In this document: positions 12,053 through 24,240 of the stretch, piece after piece | Numbering within the stretch: position 1 is the first letter of the stretch | How the letters are laid out: each line of letters begins with the position of its first letter | Origin: Chamaecyparis obtusa | Lineage: Eukaryota; Streptophyta; Pinopsida; Cupressales; Cupressaceae | Length of the DNA: 64,000 nucleotides | NCBI GenBank assembly: GCA_027943335.1 | Contig: BSBK01000871.1 | Coordinates: 1,547,501 to 1,611,500, forward strand | Direction: 5' to 3' | The notes under the pieces: generated by a model | Told to the model about the DNA's origin: nothing | Seen by the model: only the letters and a program-made list of their open reading frames with translations | The model's database searches: none | Position numbers and translations under genes: made by a program

Positions 12053-13500
12053 CACAATCATTATCAAAAGAAGAGAAGCAAAAATTTACAACATTCCTAA
12101 TAGAGAAGAAGATCAACTTTGCATGGAAATATTCAGATATGCCAGGATTGGATCCTAATCTTATAATGCATCATTTATCTATTGCTCCAAATGTCAAACT
12201 TGTCAAGCAAAAATTGAGAAAGATGCATCCTCACGTTGCACTCTTGGTAAAAGCTAAATTAGAGAAGCTCCTAAACACTGGATTCATCTGAGTTATTGAC
12301 TATGCAGAGTGGATCTCTAATATTGTACCTATTTCTAAACCAGATGGGTCAATCAGAGTTTGCACAAACTTTAGAGATGTGAATAGAGCATTACCTAAGG
12401 ATGATTTTCCACTACCTAACATTGATATGATAGTGGACATGACTGCAGGTTTCAAGATGTATTCCTTAATGGATGGTTTCTCTAGATATAACCAAATAAA
12501 TATTGCTCTAGAGGATCAAGAGAAAACTGCTTTCACATGTGCATGGGGCACCTTCTGTTGGAATGTCATGCCATTTGGGCTTAAAAGTGTTGGTGCTACA
12601 TATCAAAGAGCAATGACATCTATTTTCCATGACATGATGCATCAAACTATGGAAGATTATGTTGATGATACTTTAGCAAAATCTATGATCAGAACTGAAC
12701 ATCTAAAGGACCTGAGCATAATCCTAGATAGAATGGAAAAGTTCAGTCTCCGACTAAATCCTAAGAAGTGTGCTTTTGGTGTCACTTCTGGAAAGCTCTT
12801 AGGATACATAGTTTCAAAGAAGGGCATTGAAGTTGATCCAGCTAAAGTCAAGGCTATAATAGAGATGCAACCTCCCATGAATATCAGTCAAATGAGGACA
12901 TTGCAAGGAAGAGTTCAATCTATCAGAAGATTCATATCATAGCTAGCGGACATATCACAGCCTTTTACAAAAACATTACATAAAGATGTGACCTTTGCAT
13001 GGAATGAAGAATGTGAGAACAACTTTAACCATATCAAGAAGTATCTATCAAATCTGCCTATCTTGATGCCTCCTATTCATGGGAAGCCATTGATCTTATA
13101 TGTCTCCGTAACAACCACATCACTGGGGGCATTGCTAGCACAACATGATGAAGACAAAAAGGAAAGAGACATTTATTATATAAGTAGAACATTGGTGGCA
13201 TATGAAAAGAACTATTCTATGATTGAGAAAGCTTGTCTCGCTTTGATCTTTGCATCATAGAAACTGAGACACTATATGTTAGCTCATACCATGCATCTAG
13301 TAGCAAAAATCAATCCACTAAAATACCTACTAAGCAAGGCTGCCCTCACAGGTAGATTGGCTAAATGGGTCATGCTTCTAAGTGAATTTGACATTGAATA
13401 TGTTGAAAGAAATCCTATAAAAGGTCAATTTATTGCTGATCAACTAGAAGATGCACCCATGTTTGATGACACACCAATGCAAATGGAATTTCCAGACTCC
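12016..13500 (+). pseudogene. Element B reverse transcriptase and RNase H
   Basis: Reverse transcriptase copies the RNA into DNA. Fingers and palm motifs are present: ISKPDGSIRVCTNFRDVN near 12330-12380, MDGFSRYNQI near 12470, the PFGLKSVGATYQ block near 12570, and the catalytic MEDYVDDTLAKS near 12650-12685. A thumb and connection region follows, then a first RNase H domain at 12988-13480 with SRTLVAYEKNYS. Stops occur at 12289 (TGA), 12940 and 13258 (both TAG), all in one reading frame without indels. Each is explained by one C-to-T change in a CGA or CAG codon. Confidence 0.88.
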
Positions 13501-13920
13501 TCTATTATGCACCTATCTTCTAGAGAATGGCAATTATTCTTTGATGGCTCCTATACATAGAATGGATCCAGAGCAAGCATATTGTTCATAACTCCTCAAG
13601 GATACTCAATCACAAAAGCATTCAGACTAAAGTTCCCCTGCACAAACAATATTGTAGAATATGAAGCCCTTTTGAATGGTATGAACATAGCAATTGAATG
13701 GAGAGTAACAGAGCTACACATTCATAGAGACTCTCAACTTGTTATTCATCAAGTCAATGATGTGTACCAAACTAAAGATGAAAAGCTCATTCCTTACAAG
13801 AGAATGGTAGATGATCTTAAGGAATATTTCATATCTATCACATTTGAGAAAATTCCTAGAATGGAGAACAAGGCTGCCGATGCAATGGAAACATTATCTA
13901 CTTTATTACAACAGCCTGAA
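13501..13920 (+). pseudogene. Element B second (archaeal-type) RNase H
   Basis: WQLFFDGSYT then, after a TAG stop at 13558, NGSRAS opens a second RNase H fold. NNIVEYEALLNGMNIA near 13645-13690, HRDSQLVIHQVN near 13720-13755 and the closing ENKAADAMETL near 13865 supply the acidic residues of this domain. Two RNase H domains in tandem are the hallmark of the Tat lineage and separate B from the chromoviruses A, C and E. Confidence 0.85.
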
Positions 13921-15279
13921 CATGAGCTACGCTACGAGTTCCTGGTGGAAGCACTATCTTATCCTACATACGATTCCCCCGAAACCCACGTGATCTGCAC
14001 TATTGTAGGTCATGATTCATCCAGATACAAAAACCTATTTTCCTATCTCAAAGACCAAATCATTCCCGATACCTTCAACCGCCATGAAAAGAGATACCTT
14101 ATTTGTAATGCCTCCCGATATGTCATCAGTGGTCACGACCTGTACAAACAAGGTATAGATGGTACACTACTTAGATGTTTAGAATGGGAAGAGTCTCAAC
14201 GTGCATTAGAGGAAGTCCATGATGGTATTTATGGGTCACACTCGAATGGTTTAACACTAGCTCAAAAAATTATTAGGGCTGGGTACTATTGGCCTGAAAT
14301 GGAGAAAGAGTCTATCAAATTTACTAAGAATTGTCAAAAGTGTCAAGTAAATGGAAACTTAATTCATGCCCCAGGGAGGGATCTAATCCCCTTTACTACA
14401 CAATGGCCTTTCCATCAATGGGCATTTGATCTTATCGGGATGATTCATCCTCATTCTTCTAATGGACATACCCATATAATCACAGCTATAGATTATTTTA
14501 CAAAATGGGTAGAAGTAGTCCCTTTGACACAAGCAACTAGAAAGAAAATATCTATGTTCATATTGAACTATATCATATGCAGATATGGGATACCTCAGTC
14601 CATAATCACAGATAATGGTGGACAATTCAAGAACAAAGACCTAGATGATCTATGTGCCAAATTCAAGATCACACAGCATTGGTCTTCTATCTACTATCCT
14701 CAAGGGAATGGCCAAGCTGAGGCCTCTAACAAAAATCTATTGAAGATCTTGCACAGAACAGTAAACAAAACCAGCAGAGACTAGCATCTCATGATTAATC
14801 CAACTCTATGGGCCTACAAAACAAGTATTAGAACACCTACTAGGGCTACACCTTTCACTTTAGTTTATGGGTCTAAGGTGGTACTACCTATTGAGGTTGA
14901 AATACCATCACTAAGAATTAGAATGCATGGTCTAGTAACTGATGATGACTATAGAGTGTCTAGGTTGCAAGAACTTGAACTACTAGATGAGCGCAGACAA
15001 GCAGCGTATGATCATCTCAGAGTATATCAGAAGAGAATGTCTAGAGGCTACAACAAGAAAGTCAGACACAGAGAATTTTAGGTTGGTGATCTATTCTTGA
15101 GAGAGAATCCTAAAAATCAATCACATCGAGAACACAGGGGGAAGTTTGAACCCAACTAGCTAGGTCCCTTTGTAATCACTGCTACTTTTGGCTCTAGCAC
15201 CTATCAACTCTCAACAACTGAAGGAGAATAGCTCTAAGAACCAATCAACGTTCTCCATCTAAAGAAATTCTACGCCTAA
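13921..15279 (+). pseudogene. Element B integrase
   Basis: Integrase joins element DNA to the chromosome. The zinc-binding N-terminus (HDGIYGSHSN ... CQKCQ) lies at 14218-14348. The catalytic core shows D at WAFDLIGM (about 14425), D at ITDNGGQF (about 14605) and E at GNGQAEASNK (about 14705-14735), so the D-D-E set is intact. A TAG at 14782 replaces a likely tryptophan. Further stops lie at 15079, 15157 and near 15230. The C-terminal part (GDLFLRENPK to INVLHLKKFYA) ends at a TAA at 15277-15279. No chromodomain follows. Confidence 0.88.
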
Positions 15280-17705
15280 GGCATTCAGTCTATGGTAAAA
15301 TATCCTGAAAAAATCTTTTAAATTGGAAAATGTCCTGAAAAAATGAACATCTTTGTGAAAACCTAGCAATAGGTGCCTTGATTATTCACAAAAAAAATTA
15401 GAAAATATCAAAAATTCAAAAAAATTGAAAATTAAAAAATACAAAAAAAAAAAATGAGAAAAAAAGAAAAAGTGCCTTGGTGAAAACCTAGAAACAGGCG
15501 CCTTGGTAGCAAAAATAGAATCTCTGACAAGATGGTGAAAACCTGGCAAACGGGCACCACTTGTTTCAAAATGCTCCATCTATTAGCACAATCTTAGTCT
15601 TTCCCAGCTTTTAGTTTTGCTTTAGTTTGTACATATCTCCCAGTTTGTTTCTGCATTTCTAGTTTTCAATAAGTCAGTTTGTACACCACTCAGCTCAAGC
15701 GTCTGTATCCTATTAATGCTTAACACTTGGGGGCAATCAATGTTATATCTTATGGCCTCCAGTGTATCTTAGATGTATCATATCTAGTCAGAGTCCTTTG
15801 AAGCTTCATGTGAGTCAGTCAGTCTATCTTGTCTCCAGAAAGGATTTTGCATCTACAACAACAATCAAACACAAACTGAAAACAATCTGTACTTTTCATG
15901 CTTTTATCTCCTTGTATGCTTACTGATTCACATTGAGATTTTTGCATATTGTGTCCCTTCGAGCTCTTCGATGATGTCCTTTATAGGATTTAGAGAGTGA
16001 TGACTAGGGAAATAATCTTTTCTTTGTCTTCTACTTGTATGTGAAAATCTAACATCTTTGGAAATTCTGGATTGAAATGGTGTCCGACTGTAAGAGCCTC
16101 TATCTCGAATTGGATGGCCATGCGTACCTTGACCATTGATACCTAGAAAATTCAAGGAAGTTTGATCTAACAATTGTCTTTTTGAGTGAGTTCTTTCTCT
16201 TACTGTGAAACGCGATCTTACCTAAGGATGTGAATGATAAAGGGTCACTATGGGTAATTCACATCGGATTTAGAATGATCTCTTGACTGTTTGATGTGTT
16301 TTTACCGCAAGGTGTATTCTGGTCATCATGATGTTTATGTTTTGATGCTTATACAAATTGATATATCAAAATGGACATGATATTCAAGTCATCTTGGCAT
16401 TTATGCCTTGATGCTTATATCTAATCTGACATTCTGAAAACAAAATCAATATTCATATATCCATGGTTGTTGACCAGTGGATGTTGTATTGATTCTTGCG
16501 CATACAAATCGATATTCATATGTCTATGGTTTCATAGCTAGTGGGCATTGTATTGATTTATCCGGTTACCTAAAAGTTCAATGATGATAACAAATCGACA
16601 CATGATCAGTGACTAGGTCCTAGGTTTTAGGTTGCATTTCATTTTGCATGTCTCTTTGCATTTTGCATGTTGCATGATCTCACAATGGCTAAACAAACTT
16701 CAATGCTTAAACAATTCTCCACTTGCATCTTCAAATCTAACAAGAGCTGAATCTCACACGAAGGTTCCCCCAATGAAACAGCAAGTAGAATCCTTTTTCA
16801 GGATCAATATCGAAATCTAAGATCGTTTATTATGTCAAAATCATGATTTAAAATTTTGGGCCCAGGACGGTCTACTGCTTGCATAGTCGACCTTCGATCA
16901 TCACAAAAATCTATAATTCAACTTAATTGATTATCTTACATCAAACTATCAAAATTTCAACTTGGTCAACTATGGTCAACTCATAGTTTCACCTAGTCAA
17001 ACTTGGTCGTCTGGGCCTCTAAATGTTGTAGAATACGTTCCTGGACATGTTTAACCACTTCTCAAATCAATTAACATGTTTCTAAACTATCAACGCTGAC
17101 TTTTCTTGTCAGATTTCAATTTCAATCCTGAAGGGGGCATGGTATTGCACATCATTCAAGTCTGTAAATATAATTTTATCTGGAATCTATTATCTTTCAT
17201 CAGTGATCAAGACAACAACCACGTCTAGTTGTTGATTCATCAAAAGTCCTCATCGCTCGGGGAAAATCTATCATCACTTGGGGCATATCAGATTCATCAA
17301 GATCCATATCAATCTGGTATTCTCCTAATCTTGTAAACTGTATCAGTTTTTGCAACCATTAGATCATAGTGTTCTTTCCTTGGTTCTTCGGCAACTAAAG
17401 GGTTTGGATGTGATACCTACTAGTTCTGCTAAGACAATCGAGTCTAGAACCGGTCACTCACTTCTTCGCAATCATAAGGTTCAGAATCAGGCATTTGGAC
17501 ACTTTTTTTCACAATCCTCGATTCATCACTGCTACAGTGAACATTATCTTTGGTCATTCAGGACCTATTATCTTCATATCAAATCAATATCAATCAGCTT
17601 CTGTCTCATATCAATTATCAATTTCGAATCCGTTTCATATCTTTATCATACACAAACTATCTTTGAACCACTGCGGTTTGCACAATAATTCAAAGAGAGG
17701 CAAAA
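15280..17705 (+). other. Element B 3' untranslated region, with a triplicated motif and polypurine tract
   Basis: About 2.4 kb without a supported gene. Three spaced copies of a GTGAAAACCT(A/G)G motif followed by RGGYRCC lie at about 15355-15380, 15480-15505 and 15535-15560, between A-rich spacers. Such repeats occur after integrase in other Tat elements. A purine-rich tract CAAAGAGAGGCAAAA directly precedes the 3' LTR and is the likely plus-strand primer. Confidence 0.65.
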
Positions 17706-19000
17706 TGTAATACCCCAAAAATGGGCTATAAGTTCATTAGACTCCTATATCAACATATCGAATGAAATCGACATCGAAGTCCTAACCTAAGGCACATCTG
17801 AACATCATCGAATCCTAATTGATTATCTCAAATTCTGCATCAGAGAATATTCCTAATTATCCTAGTTATCTTTGATTTAATGATTATTTGGCGATAAATC
17901 CTATTTATCCTAAAGTTTAATTAATTGAATATTCTCAATATTTAATTAATTAAGTTTAATTCTGCCACTTAATTATTTAATTGAATTTAATTATATTTAT
18001 TCCTAATTATTATTATTTAAATTTGACAATAAATCAAAATTCCTATCATTAATTGATTAAATTCTTATTTAATTAATTAAAGCAAGTTGTCATATTTGAT
18101 GATATTATTTTTGAATAAAAGTTTGATTAAATGATTGATTAACCCATAAATCAATTGTTTTATTTCCAAAATCAGTTAAGTTGAGAATAAATCACTTTAT
18201 TTATTTATTAATTCATAATTATCCATGTGCACAATCAAAGAGCAGTTAAACTCCAAATCAGAAAATCAATGCAAGTTATTGACTTTTTGGAACTCAACAT
18301 CATTTTTGAGTTTTAAAATTGATCTAAACTTCTAAATTCAGTTAAAAAGTTGTTTTTGCATGATTTGCATATTTTTTGAATTAAATTATCTTTATTTAAA
18401 AATAACTCAAAAATCAAGTTGAGTTTATTTGAGTGATTTATGGATTTTTTTCATGCACCTCCAAAGCCCTGGATTTCTATAAAATCAAGGCTCAACTCTT
18501 CATAATTTATCTCATAATTTTGCAAGCTTACTTTGCCAAAGTCGTCTATGAATTGCACAACTATTTTGAAGAATTGGAATTTTGAGAATCAAAGCTTATT
18601 GTGAATCAAGGCTATTGTGAGATCAATTTTTTTTTTTTTACATTCATTTAGATTCATTTTCATATCATTGTTAGATCATTTAGCATATCATAGCATATCA
18701 ATTTTTACATATCATAGATTTCATATCATTTTTCATCTTATTGCATAGAAAATATCCAAAAAAAATATAGATTAATTGCATTCATATTTCATATCAGTTT
18801 TGCATTCAAATCCTTCATTTAGGTGTCGTCTAGGTCACTGATCTCGATTCCAATTTGAGAACATCAATCTCGCACCTATTAGAAGGCAGTAGATCACTTG
18901 GTTAGATTAGATTTCAAATTTGCACGATTTTGATTATTGCTAACCTCTAATGTTTTACTGAAGTGTTGTGTCTATAGATCAGGTACAATTTTCACACACA
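17706..19000 (+). repeat. 3' LTR of element B
   Basis: This is a nearly identical copy of 3635-4916 and begins TGTAATACCCC. It ends TTCACACACA and is followed by the duplicated TTTTC. It is about 13 bp longer, chiefly from an extra ATCATAGATTTC-type segment near 18710. Confidence 0.92.
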
Positions 19001-20290
19001 TTTTCCATCGAAGAGAAGCATTGATCATTGCATGGATGTAATCCCTGGAGCTAGTTTACTGAATAAGGCACCACATCGGTTGACACCTACCGAGAATCAG
19101 GAATTAAACTGACAGATTCAAGAATTGTTGCAGAAAGGTTTGATCTGAGAAAGTTTGTGTCCTTGTGTAGTACCTACTATATTGGCACCTAAGAAGAATA
19201 GAGAATGGTGAATGTGTACTGAATCCAGAGAAATCAACAAGATAACAATGAAATATAGGTTTCCTATACTGAGAATGGATGACATAATGGATAGTTTGAC
19301 TGGAGCAAAGTATTTTACCAAAATTGATTTGAAAAGTGGGTATCATCATATTAGAATCAGAGAAGGTGATGAATGGAAGACTGATTTCAAGATAAAATAA
19401 GTTTTGTATGAGTGGTTGGTTATGCCTTTTGGTTTAACTAATGCACAAAGTACTTTTGTGAGGTTGATGAATGAAGTTTTGAATAAATTCTTGGGTAATT
19501 TTTTGATTGTATGTCTTGATGATATTATGATATTCAGGAAGACCAGAGAATTATTTTTTTTGCATGTTAAACAAGTATTACAGAGGTTGAAAAAAGAAAA
19601 GTTGCTAATAAATCTGAAAAAGTGTTCATTCATGAAAGAGGAGATTGTGTATTTGGGATTTGTGATTTTAGCTGATGGTTTGAAAATGACCCTGAAAAGG
19701 TTGAAGCTATTTTAAATTGTCCTACACCTAAGAATGCTAGTGAGGTAAGATCATTCCATGGTTTGGAAATTTTTTACCATATATTCATTAGGAATTTCAA
19801 TTCAATTTGTAATGCTATGACTTAGACTATGAGAGGAGATAAAGAGAATTCAAATGGACACATGGAGCTGATAAAAGTTTTGAGACTCAGAAGCAGAAGG
19901 TTGTTGAATTTCCTATTTTGGCATTGCCTGATTTCAATAAGGTATTTCAAGTGGAATGTGATGCAAGTGTAAGTGCAATAGGAGATGTGTTGATTCAAGA
20001 AGGTAAACCTATTGCTTTCTTTAGTGAAAAGTTGAATGATGCGAAAAGGAAATATTCTGTGTATGATCAAGAATTCTATGCTATTGTTCAAGCATTGAAG
20101 AAATGGAGACATTATTTGGTATCGAGTGAATTTGTGTTGTATACTGATCATAAGGCTTTACAGTATTTGGGTAGTCATAATAAGTTGAATCAGAGACATA
20201 TGAAATGGGTTGAGTATTTGCAGAGTTATACATTTATGATAAAGCATAAGAGTGGAGTCACTAACTGAGTTGATGATGCATTGAGTAGAA
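19001..20290 (+). pseudogene. Element A reverse transcriptase and RNase H
   Basis: The reading resumes after B and matches the E copy at 33540-34981. The segments [19 protein letters not shown] (19220-19255), [15 protein letters not shown] and [12 protein letters not shown] (19410-19445) belong to a gypsy reverse transcriptase. The catalytic box reads VCLDD (about 19508-19522) where the E copy has YLDD, a Tyr-to-Cys change. RNase H starts near 19918 with ALPDFNKVF and VECDAS and includes SEKLNDAKRKYSVYDQEFYA and YTDHKAL. Frame changes near 19700-19900 and several stops inactivate it. Confidence 0.85.
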
Positions 20291-21105
20291 GGAGATCTTT
20301 GATGACCGAGATGAAAATTGAAGTTCTTGGCTTTGATGACATGAGCGATTCTCATGAATTTGATCTTGATTTTTCTGAGTCATGGAGAAAGTGTAGAGCA
20401 GCTATTCAAGATCAACCGAGTACTAAATGGAAAGAATACTTTATTCAAGAAGGTATGTTGTTTAAAGGTATCAGTTGTATATACCGAGAGGAGCAATGAG
20501 AACTAATTTGATAAAAGAGAAACATAGGAGTGGTTTGGCTAGACATTTTGGTGTTGATAAAACATTGAATTTCCTTAAGGAGAAATAATTTTGGCCACAA
20601 TTGTATAAAGATGTTCAAAAATTTGTGAAAAGTTGTGGAATTTGCCAAGTTGCAAAAGGAGTAAGTCAGAATATTGGATTGTATACACTAATTTCTATTC
20701 TTGAGAAACCTTGGATTAACATCAGTATGGATTTTTTTCTTGGCTTACCGAAGATAGTGAGAGGTAATGATTCCATATTTGTTGTTGTTGATAGATTTTC
20801 TAAAATGGCACATTTTATACCTTGTAAAAAGACATCAGATGCAGTACATATATCAGATCTTTTCTTTAAGGAAATTGTCAGATTGCATAGATTACCAAGG
20901 AGTATTATCTCTGACCAAGACAATAGATTTGTTGGATACTTTTGGAAGACCCTTTGGAGAAAGTTTGGCACCGAGTTGAAATATAGTTCTACATTTCCCC
21001 CACAAATCGATGGACAAACAAATGTTGTAAATAGAAGTTTGGGAAATATTTTGAGATGTTTAGTTGGAGACACACCGAGTAATTGGGATTTTGTGTTGGC
21101 ACAAG
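20291..21105 (+). pseudogene. Element A integrase, N-terminal and core part
   Basis: The zinc-binding domain (HFGVDKTL ... CGICQVAKG) lies at 20549-20660 with a stop at 20586. The core has D in ISMDFFLGLP (about 20725) and D in ISDQDNRF (about 20910). Where gypsy integrases have the catalytic Glu (DGQTE), this copy reads DGQTN at about 21008-21022, so the third acidic residue is missing. The reading stops at about 21105, in LAQ, where element C enters; it resumes at 28527. Confidence 0.85.
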
Positions 21106-22414
21106 TATATTTTTTCATATTTTCATGTTTTAATTATTTGGATCCATGTTGGATCATTAGACTTAGGTGTGGACCAATTTTGGTCACCTAGGATAGAAAA
21201 GATGCTAAAAAGTTGTAAAAGTTGCTTTGCAACTTTGACAAATTATGCTAAAAGTTGTACACAACCCCCCAATAACCATATGGTTTGAATTTCAGTTTTT
21301 AATTGATGGGGGAGGCCTTCATAAGCTCTACCAAGCAGGTGGAAGGCATATATATGTAATTTGGCATTTAAAATTAATAAAAGTATAACCATTTCTCTGT
21401 AAATCCTGAGAACAGTTGGAGTGTACGGACTGGTACGAACATGAGGGTATGAATTTATGAAGCCAAAATTTTTCTCTACAAATCTATCTTCATTTTCAAT
21501 TGATTTCATGCTTTGATCAATTCTAGTTTGGAAGTTATCAAGGTTTTGGTTTGACTGCCTGGATTGGAGGCCTAAAACTAGGGTTTCAATTGATTTTGAG
21601 TGTTCTAGCCGACTCCAACATGGGAATCTAATACCCCTTGGTGGAATTCAAGTTTTTTTATGCACTTTAAGATTATGCAAGTTAGAGGTGGTAACTTGCA
21701 GGGAGATGAATTTTCCATGATGCCCTAGCTGTATATCCCTATGTGTGCACCTACAAGCGACTGAGTACAGTCAGCATAACTATTGGTTGGGGATTCACCA
21801 AGACCTCAAATTTAGGATTTAAGGTCCTTATGTATGCCCTCACATTATCCCATAATTTTTTTGGGCATTGGTTTAGAGGAAATAGCACTTGTAGTGCAAT
21901 TGCAGACCTAATTAGACCTAATAGTCTTCCCTAGATTAGGTGTTTTCCTATTCCACTTTCAGTTTCACATCTTGGTTCTTGGATATGATCCCTAAAGCCC
22001 AAAAGGGTATCTGAATCTCCAACTTTTTCAATACATTGCATGGAAGTATTTTGATCTAGGATCAAAATCTCTTCTAGGAAGGGCTACAAGCCTAGTTTTG
22101 GATTTGTGAAGCAACTATGTTGTATGGATTTCTTTTAAGTGAAAGAACCATACAACATAGTCATTTCATGGGGTTTGTTCATAAATTAGGTTAATAGTGC
22201 TTCATAGCCAATCTTGGTTATTGGTATTTGGGACTTGGTAGAACCTAGTGATTAGGTTTCCCTTTGGGTTTCAAGGTTATGATAAGCTTATTCCTTGTCC
22301 TTGCTACACTTGTGATAGGTGTAGGGTACTTTATTCTATAAATTGGGTGTATAAGGGTACAATCCCTTAACCATCATTCACTATTTCAAGCTTCCCACTA
22401 CCCACTTTGCATCA
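21106..22414 (+). repeat. 5' LTR of element C (left edge approximate)
   Basis: This repeat of about 1.3 kb matches 27228-28526 and ends CCACTTTGCATCA. A segment near 21850-21930 is absent from the 3' copy, and the 3' copy has about 40 bp near 28205-28250 absent here. A TATA-like TATAAAT is at 22337-22343. Confidence 0.85.
22337..22343 (+). promoter_or_regulatory. Putative TATA box in the element C 5' LTR
   Basis: TATAAAT about 75 bp before the LTR end is conserved in the 3' LTR (28449-28455). A promoter role is inferred from position and conservation only. Confidence 0.45.
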
Positions 22415-22416
22415 AG

Positions 22417-22428
22417 TGGTATCAGAGC
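22417..22428 (+). other. Primer-binding site of element C
   Basis: TGGTATCAGAGC, a perfect plant initiator-methionine tRNA primer site, lies 2 bp after the LTR. The gag ATG follows almost at once, at 22430. Confidence 0.9.
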
Positions 22429-22429
22429 T

Positions 22430-23529
22430 ATGTCTGCTCCTAAGGATGAAGAGATCCCTGCAAGGTTCACAAACAATGAATTAGCAAAGATGGTGAGAGA
22501 ACAAAGGGCAGAACACACAGCCTTGAGTAAGAAGCTCCAAGAACTTAAGAACTTATATAAGGACAAAGAGGATGGATCTGCTGATGAATAAGGGAGTGAA
22601 GAGGAGGAAGACACCTCTGATCAGAACATCCCTATAGAGCAAAGACCTCTCATTGATGCCTTAAATTCCATGGGAAGAAGGACCATAGAGGAAAAGATAG
22701 ACTTACCAGTTTTCAATGGTAAGATGAATGCAAATTTGGCCTTGGATTAGATAGAGGCCTTAACAACCTTCTTTGAATGTGAAGACATCCCTGAGAAGAA
22801 GAGAGTGAAGATGGAAAGATCCAAGTTAAAGGGAGCAACCCAGCCCTAACTTGGTGGAACTTCATCCAAACAAAGAGGGTGAAGAATGGGAGAAGCATGA
22901 TAAGTTCATGGAATAAGATGATAGCCCTAATCAAAGAGACATATGTGCTTGAAGCTAATGGGGTAAAACTCCATAGGAGGAAGAAAAGCTTAAAGAAAAA
23001 ATACATGGATGTAGGCTCATACACTGAGGAGTTCCTAAAGCTATGTATGAAAACAAATGTGGTAGAAGATGAAGAGGAAAAGATATCAAGGTATATGAAT
23101 GGTCTGAAGGTATCCATTCAAGAGGAACTTAGCCTACATTTCCCTACCATAGTCAACAAGTGCTACCAAATGGCACTCAAGGTAGAGGAGAAATAGAAGA
23201 GAAAGTAGGAGTTTGGAAAAGGAAAGAGAAATGACAGTGGGAAGAACTTTAGAGGGAGAGGAACCTCTTGGACTAAAGGACATAATAGTGGTAGTAGTAG
23301 TATGACCCCTGACCAAGGAGACAAAGAGAAAAATGATTCAAACTTAAGAGGGAACTGTAGAGGAAGGAGACCCTTCAATAGAGGGATAAAAAATACAAGG
23401 AGAGAAAATGGACCCCTAAAATGCTACTACTACAATCAATTAGGACATCATGCAGGAAGGTGCCCTGAGAAGAGGAATAATAGAAATCAAGGTGAGAGAA
23501 GAGCACAACTCATTCAAGAGGACAAATAA
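22430..23529 (+). pseudogene. Element C gag, broken
   Basis: The start is the ATG at 22430 (MSAPKDEEIPARF), right after the primer site. Stops occur at about 22589 and 22748, and a frame change near 22850 moves the reading by one base. The capsid part then runs with DVGSYTEEFLKLC and EEEKISRYMNGLK. After an R/G-rich stretch the zinc knuckle reads CYYYNQLGHHAGRC at about 23428-23469: the second cysteine has become tyrosine. Protease follows after a TAA at 23527. Confidence 0.82.
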
Positions 23530-24240
23530 GAAGACAATGTAGATGCAAGGGACTTAGAACCAGAAGAAGGAGTGTGTTTGATGATGAGACAAGTCTTTCT
23601 TTAAGTGCCACAAAACCAAGAACCTCCACAAAGGAAAAACCTCTTCAGGACAAAGATCAAATGCCATGGAAAGGTATGTAATTTACTCATAGATTCTAGT
23701 TCAACTGAAAACTTAGTATCTCATGAAATGGTCCAAAAACTAAATGTTCCTAAGAAGCCACATTCATTTCCCTATCATTTTTCTTGGTTAACAAAGGGTC
23801 AAAAAAATTTAGTAACAGAACAAACATGGATAGAGTTTTCAATTGCAGAATTTAAAGACAAAGTTATTTGTGATGTTTTTGAAATGGATGCCTCCCACAT
23901 CCTTCTAGGAAGGCCTTGGAAATTTGATGTAGATGCCATACACCATTGTAGGAAGAACACCTACTCCATCACCAAGGATGGAAAACCTTCACTATGAAGC
24001 CCCTTCCTGATAAAAAATCTAAGAAGGAACCAACTGTCATCATCATGGGTGAGAAAGAAATGTTGAAAACACTAAAGGAACCTGAAACTGAAGCTTTTTT
24101 CCTAATATCTAAGCCCAAGGATAATATAAGGTCTGATAAAAATTATCCTATACCAAATGAAGCTAAGGAATTACTTGAAAATATAGAGATGTCACTACTA
24201 GTGACCTGCCCACAAGCCTCCCTCCCTTAGGAGATATCAG
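23530..24240 (+). pseudogene. Element C aspartic protease
   Basis: The domain reads NLLIDSSSTENLVSHEM at about 23680-23730. The active-site D-S-G has become D-S-S, a single G-to-A change that would abolish activity. It closes with ASHILLGRPWKFD near 23890-23925. A TGA stop at 23995 and a TAG near 24228 interrupt the linker that leads to reverse transcriptase. Confidence 0.8.

Larger units (their letters stand above)
3635..19000 (+). mobile_element. Element B: Tat-lineage Ty3/gypsy retrotransposon, complete length
   Basis: The element has LTRs at 3635-4916 and 17706-19000 and a perfect 5-bp target duplication TTTTC (3630-3634, 19001-19005). Removing it joins the protease and reverse transcriptase reading of A. 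Contents in order: a 2.9-kb leader, gag, protease, an acidic linker with a G-patch-like motif, reverse transcriptase, RNase H, a second archaeal-type RNase H, integrase, and a 2.4-kb 3' region. Dual RNase H and no chromodomain point to the Tat branch. Over about 7.4 kb of coding sequence I see one frame change and a dozen or more stops. Confidence 0.93.

Noticed and set aside
15928..16173. Minus-strand frame of 81 codons in the B 3' region
   Set aside because: It is antisense to the element, lacks recognisable motifs and lies in a region noncoding in other Tat elements.
3635..19000. Segmental duplication of 3635-4916 and 17706-19000
   Set aside because: The copies flank a full gypsy interior and the outer flanks are a 5-bp duplication, so they are LTRs.
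22417..22429. TGGTATCAGAGC sites as tRNA fragments
   Set aside because: All such sites sit 2 bp after an LTR end, the position of a primer-binding site. No tRNA cloverleaf surrounds them.
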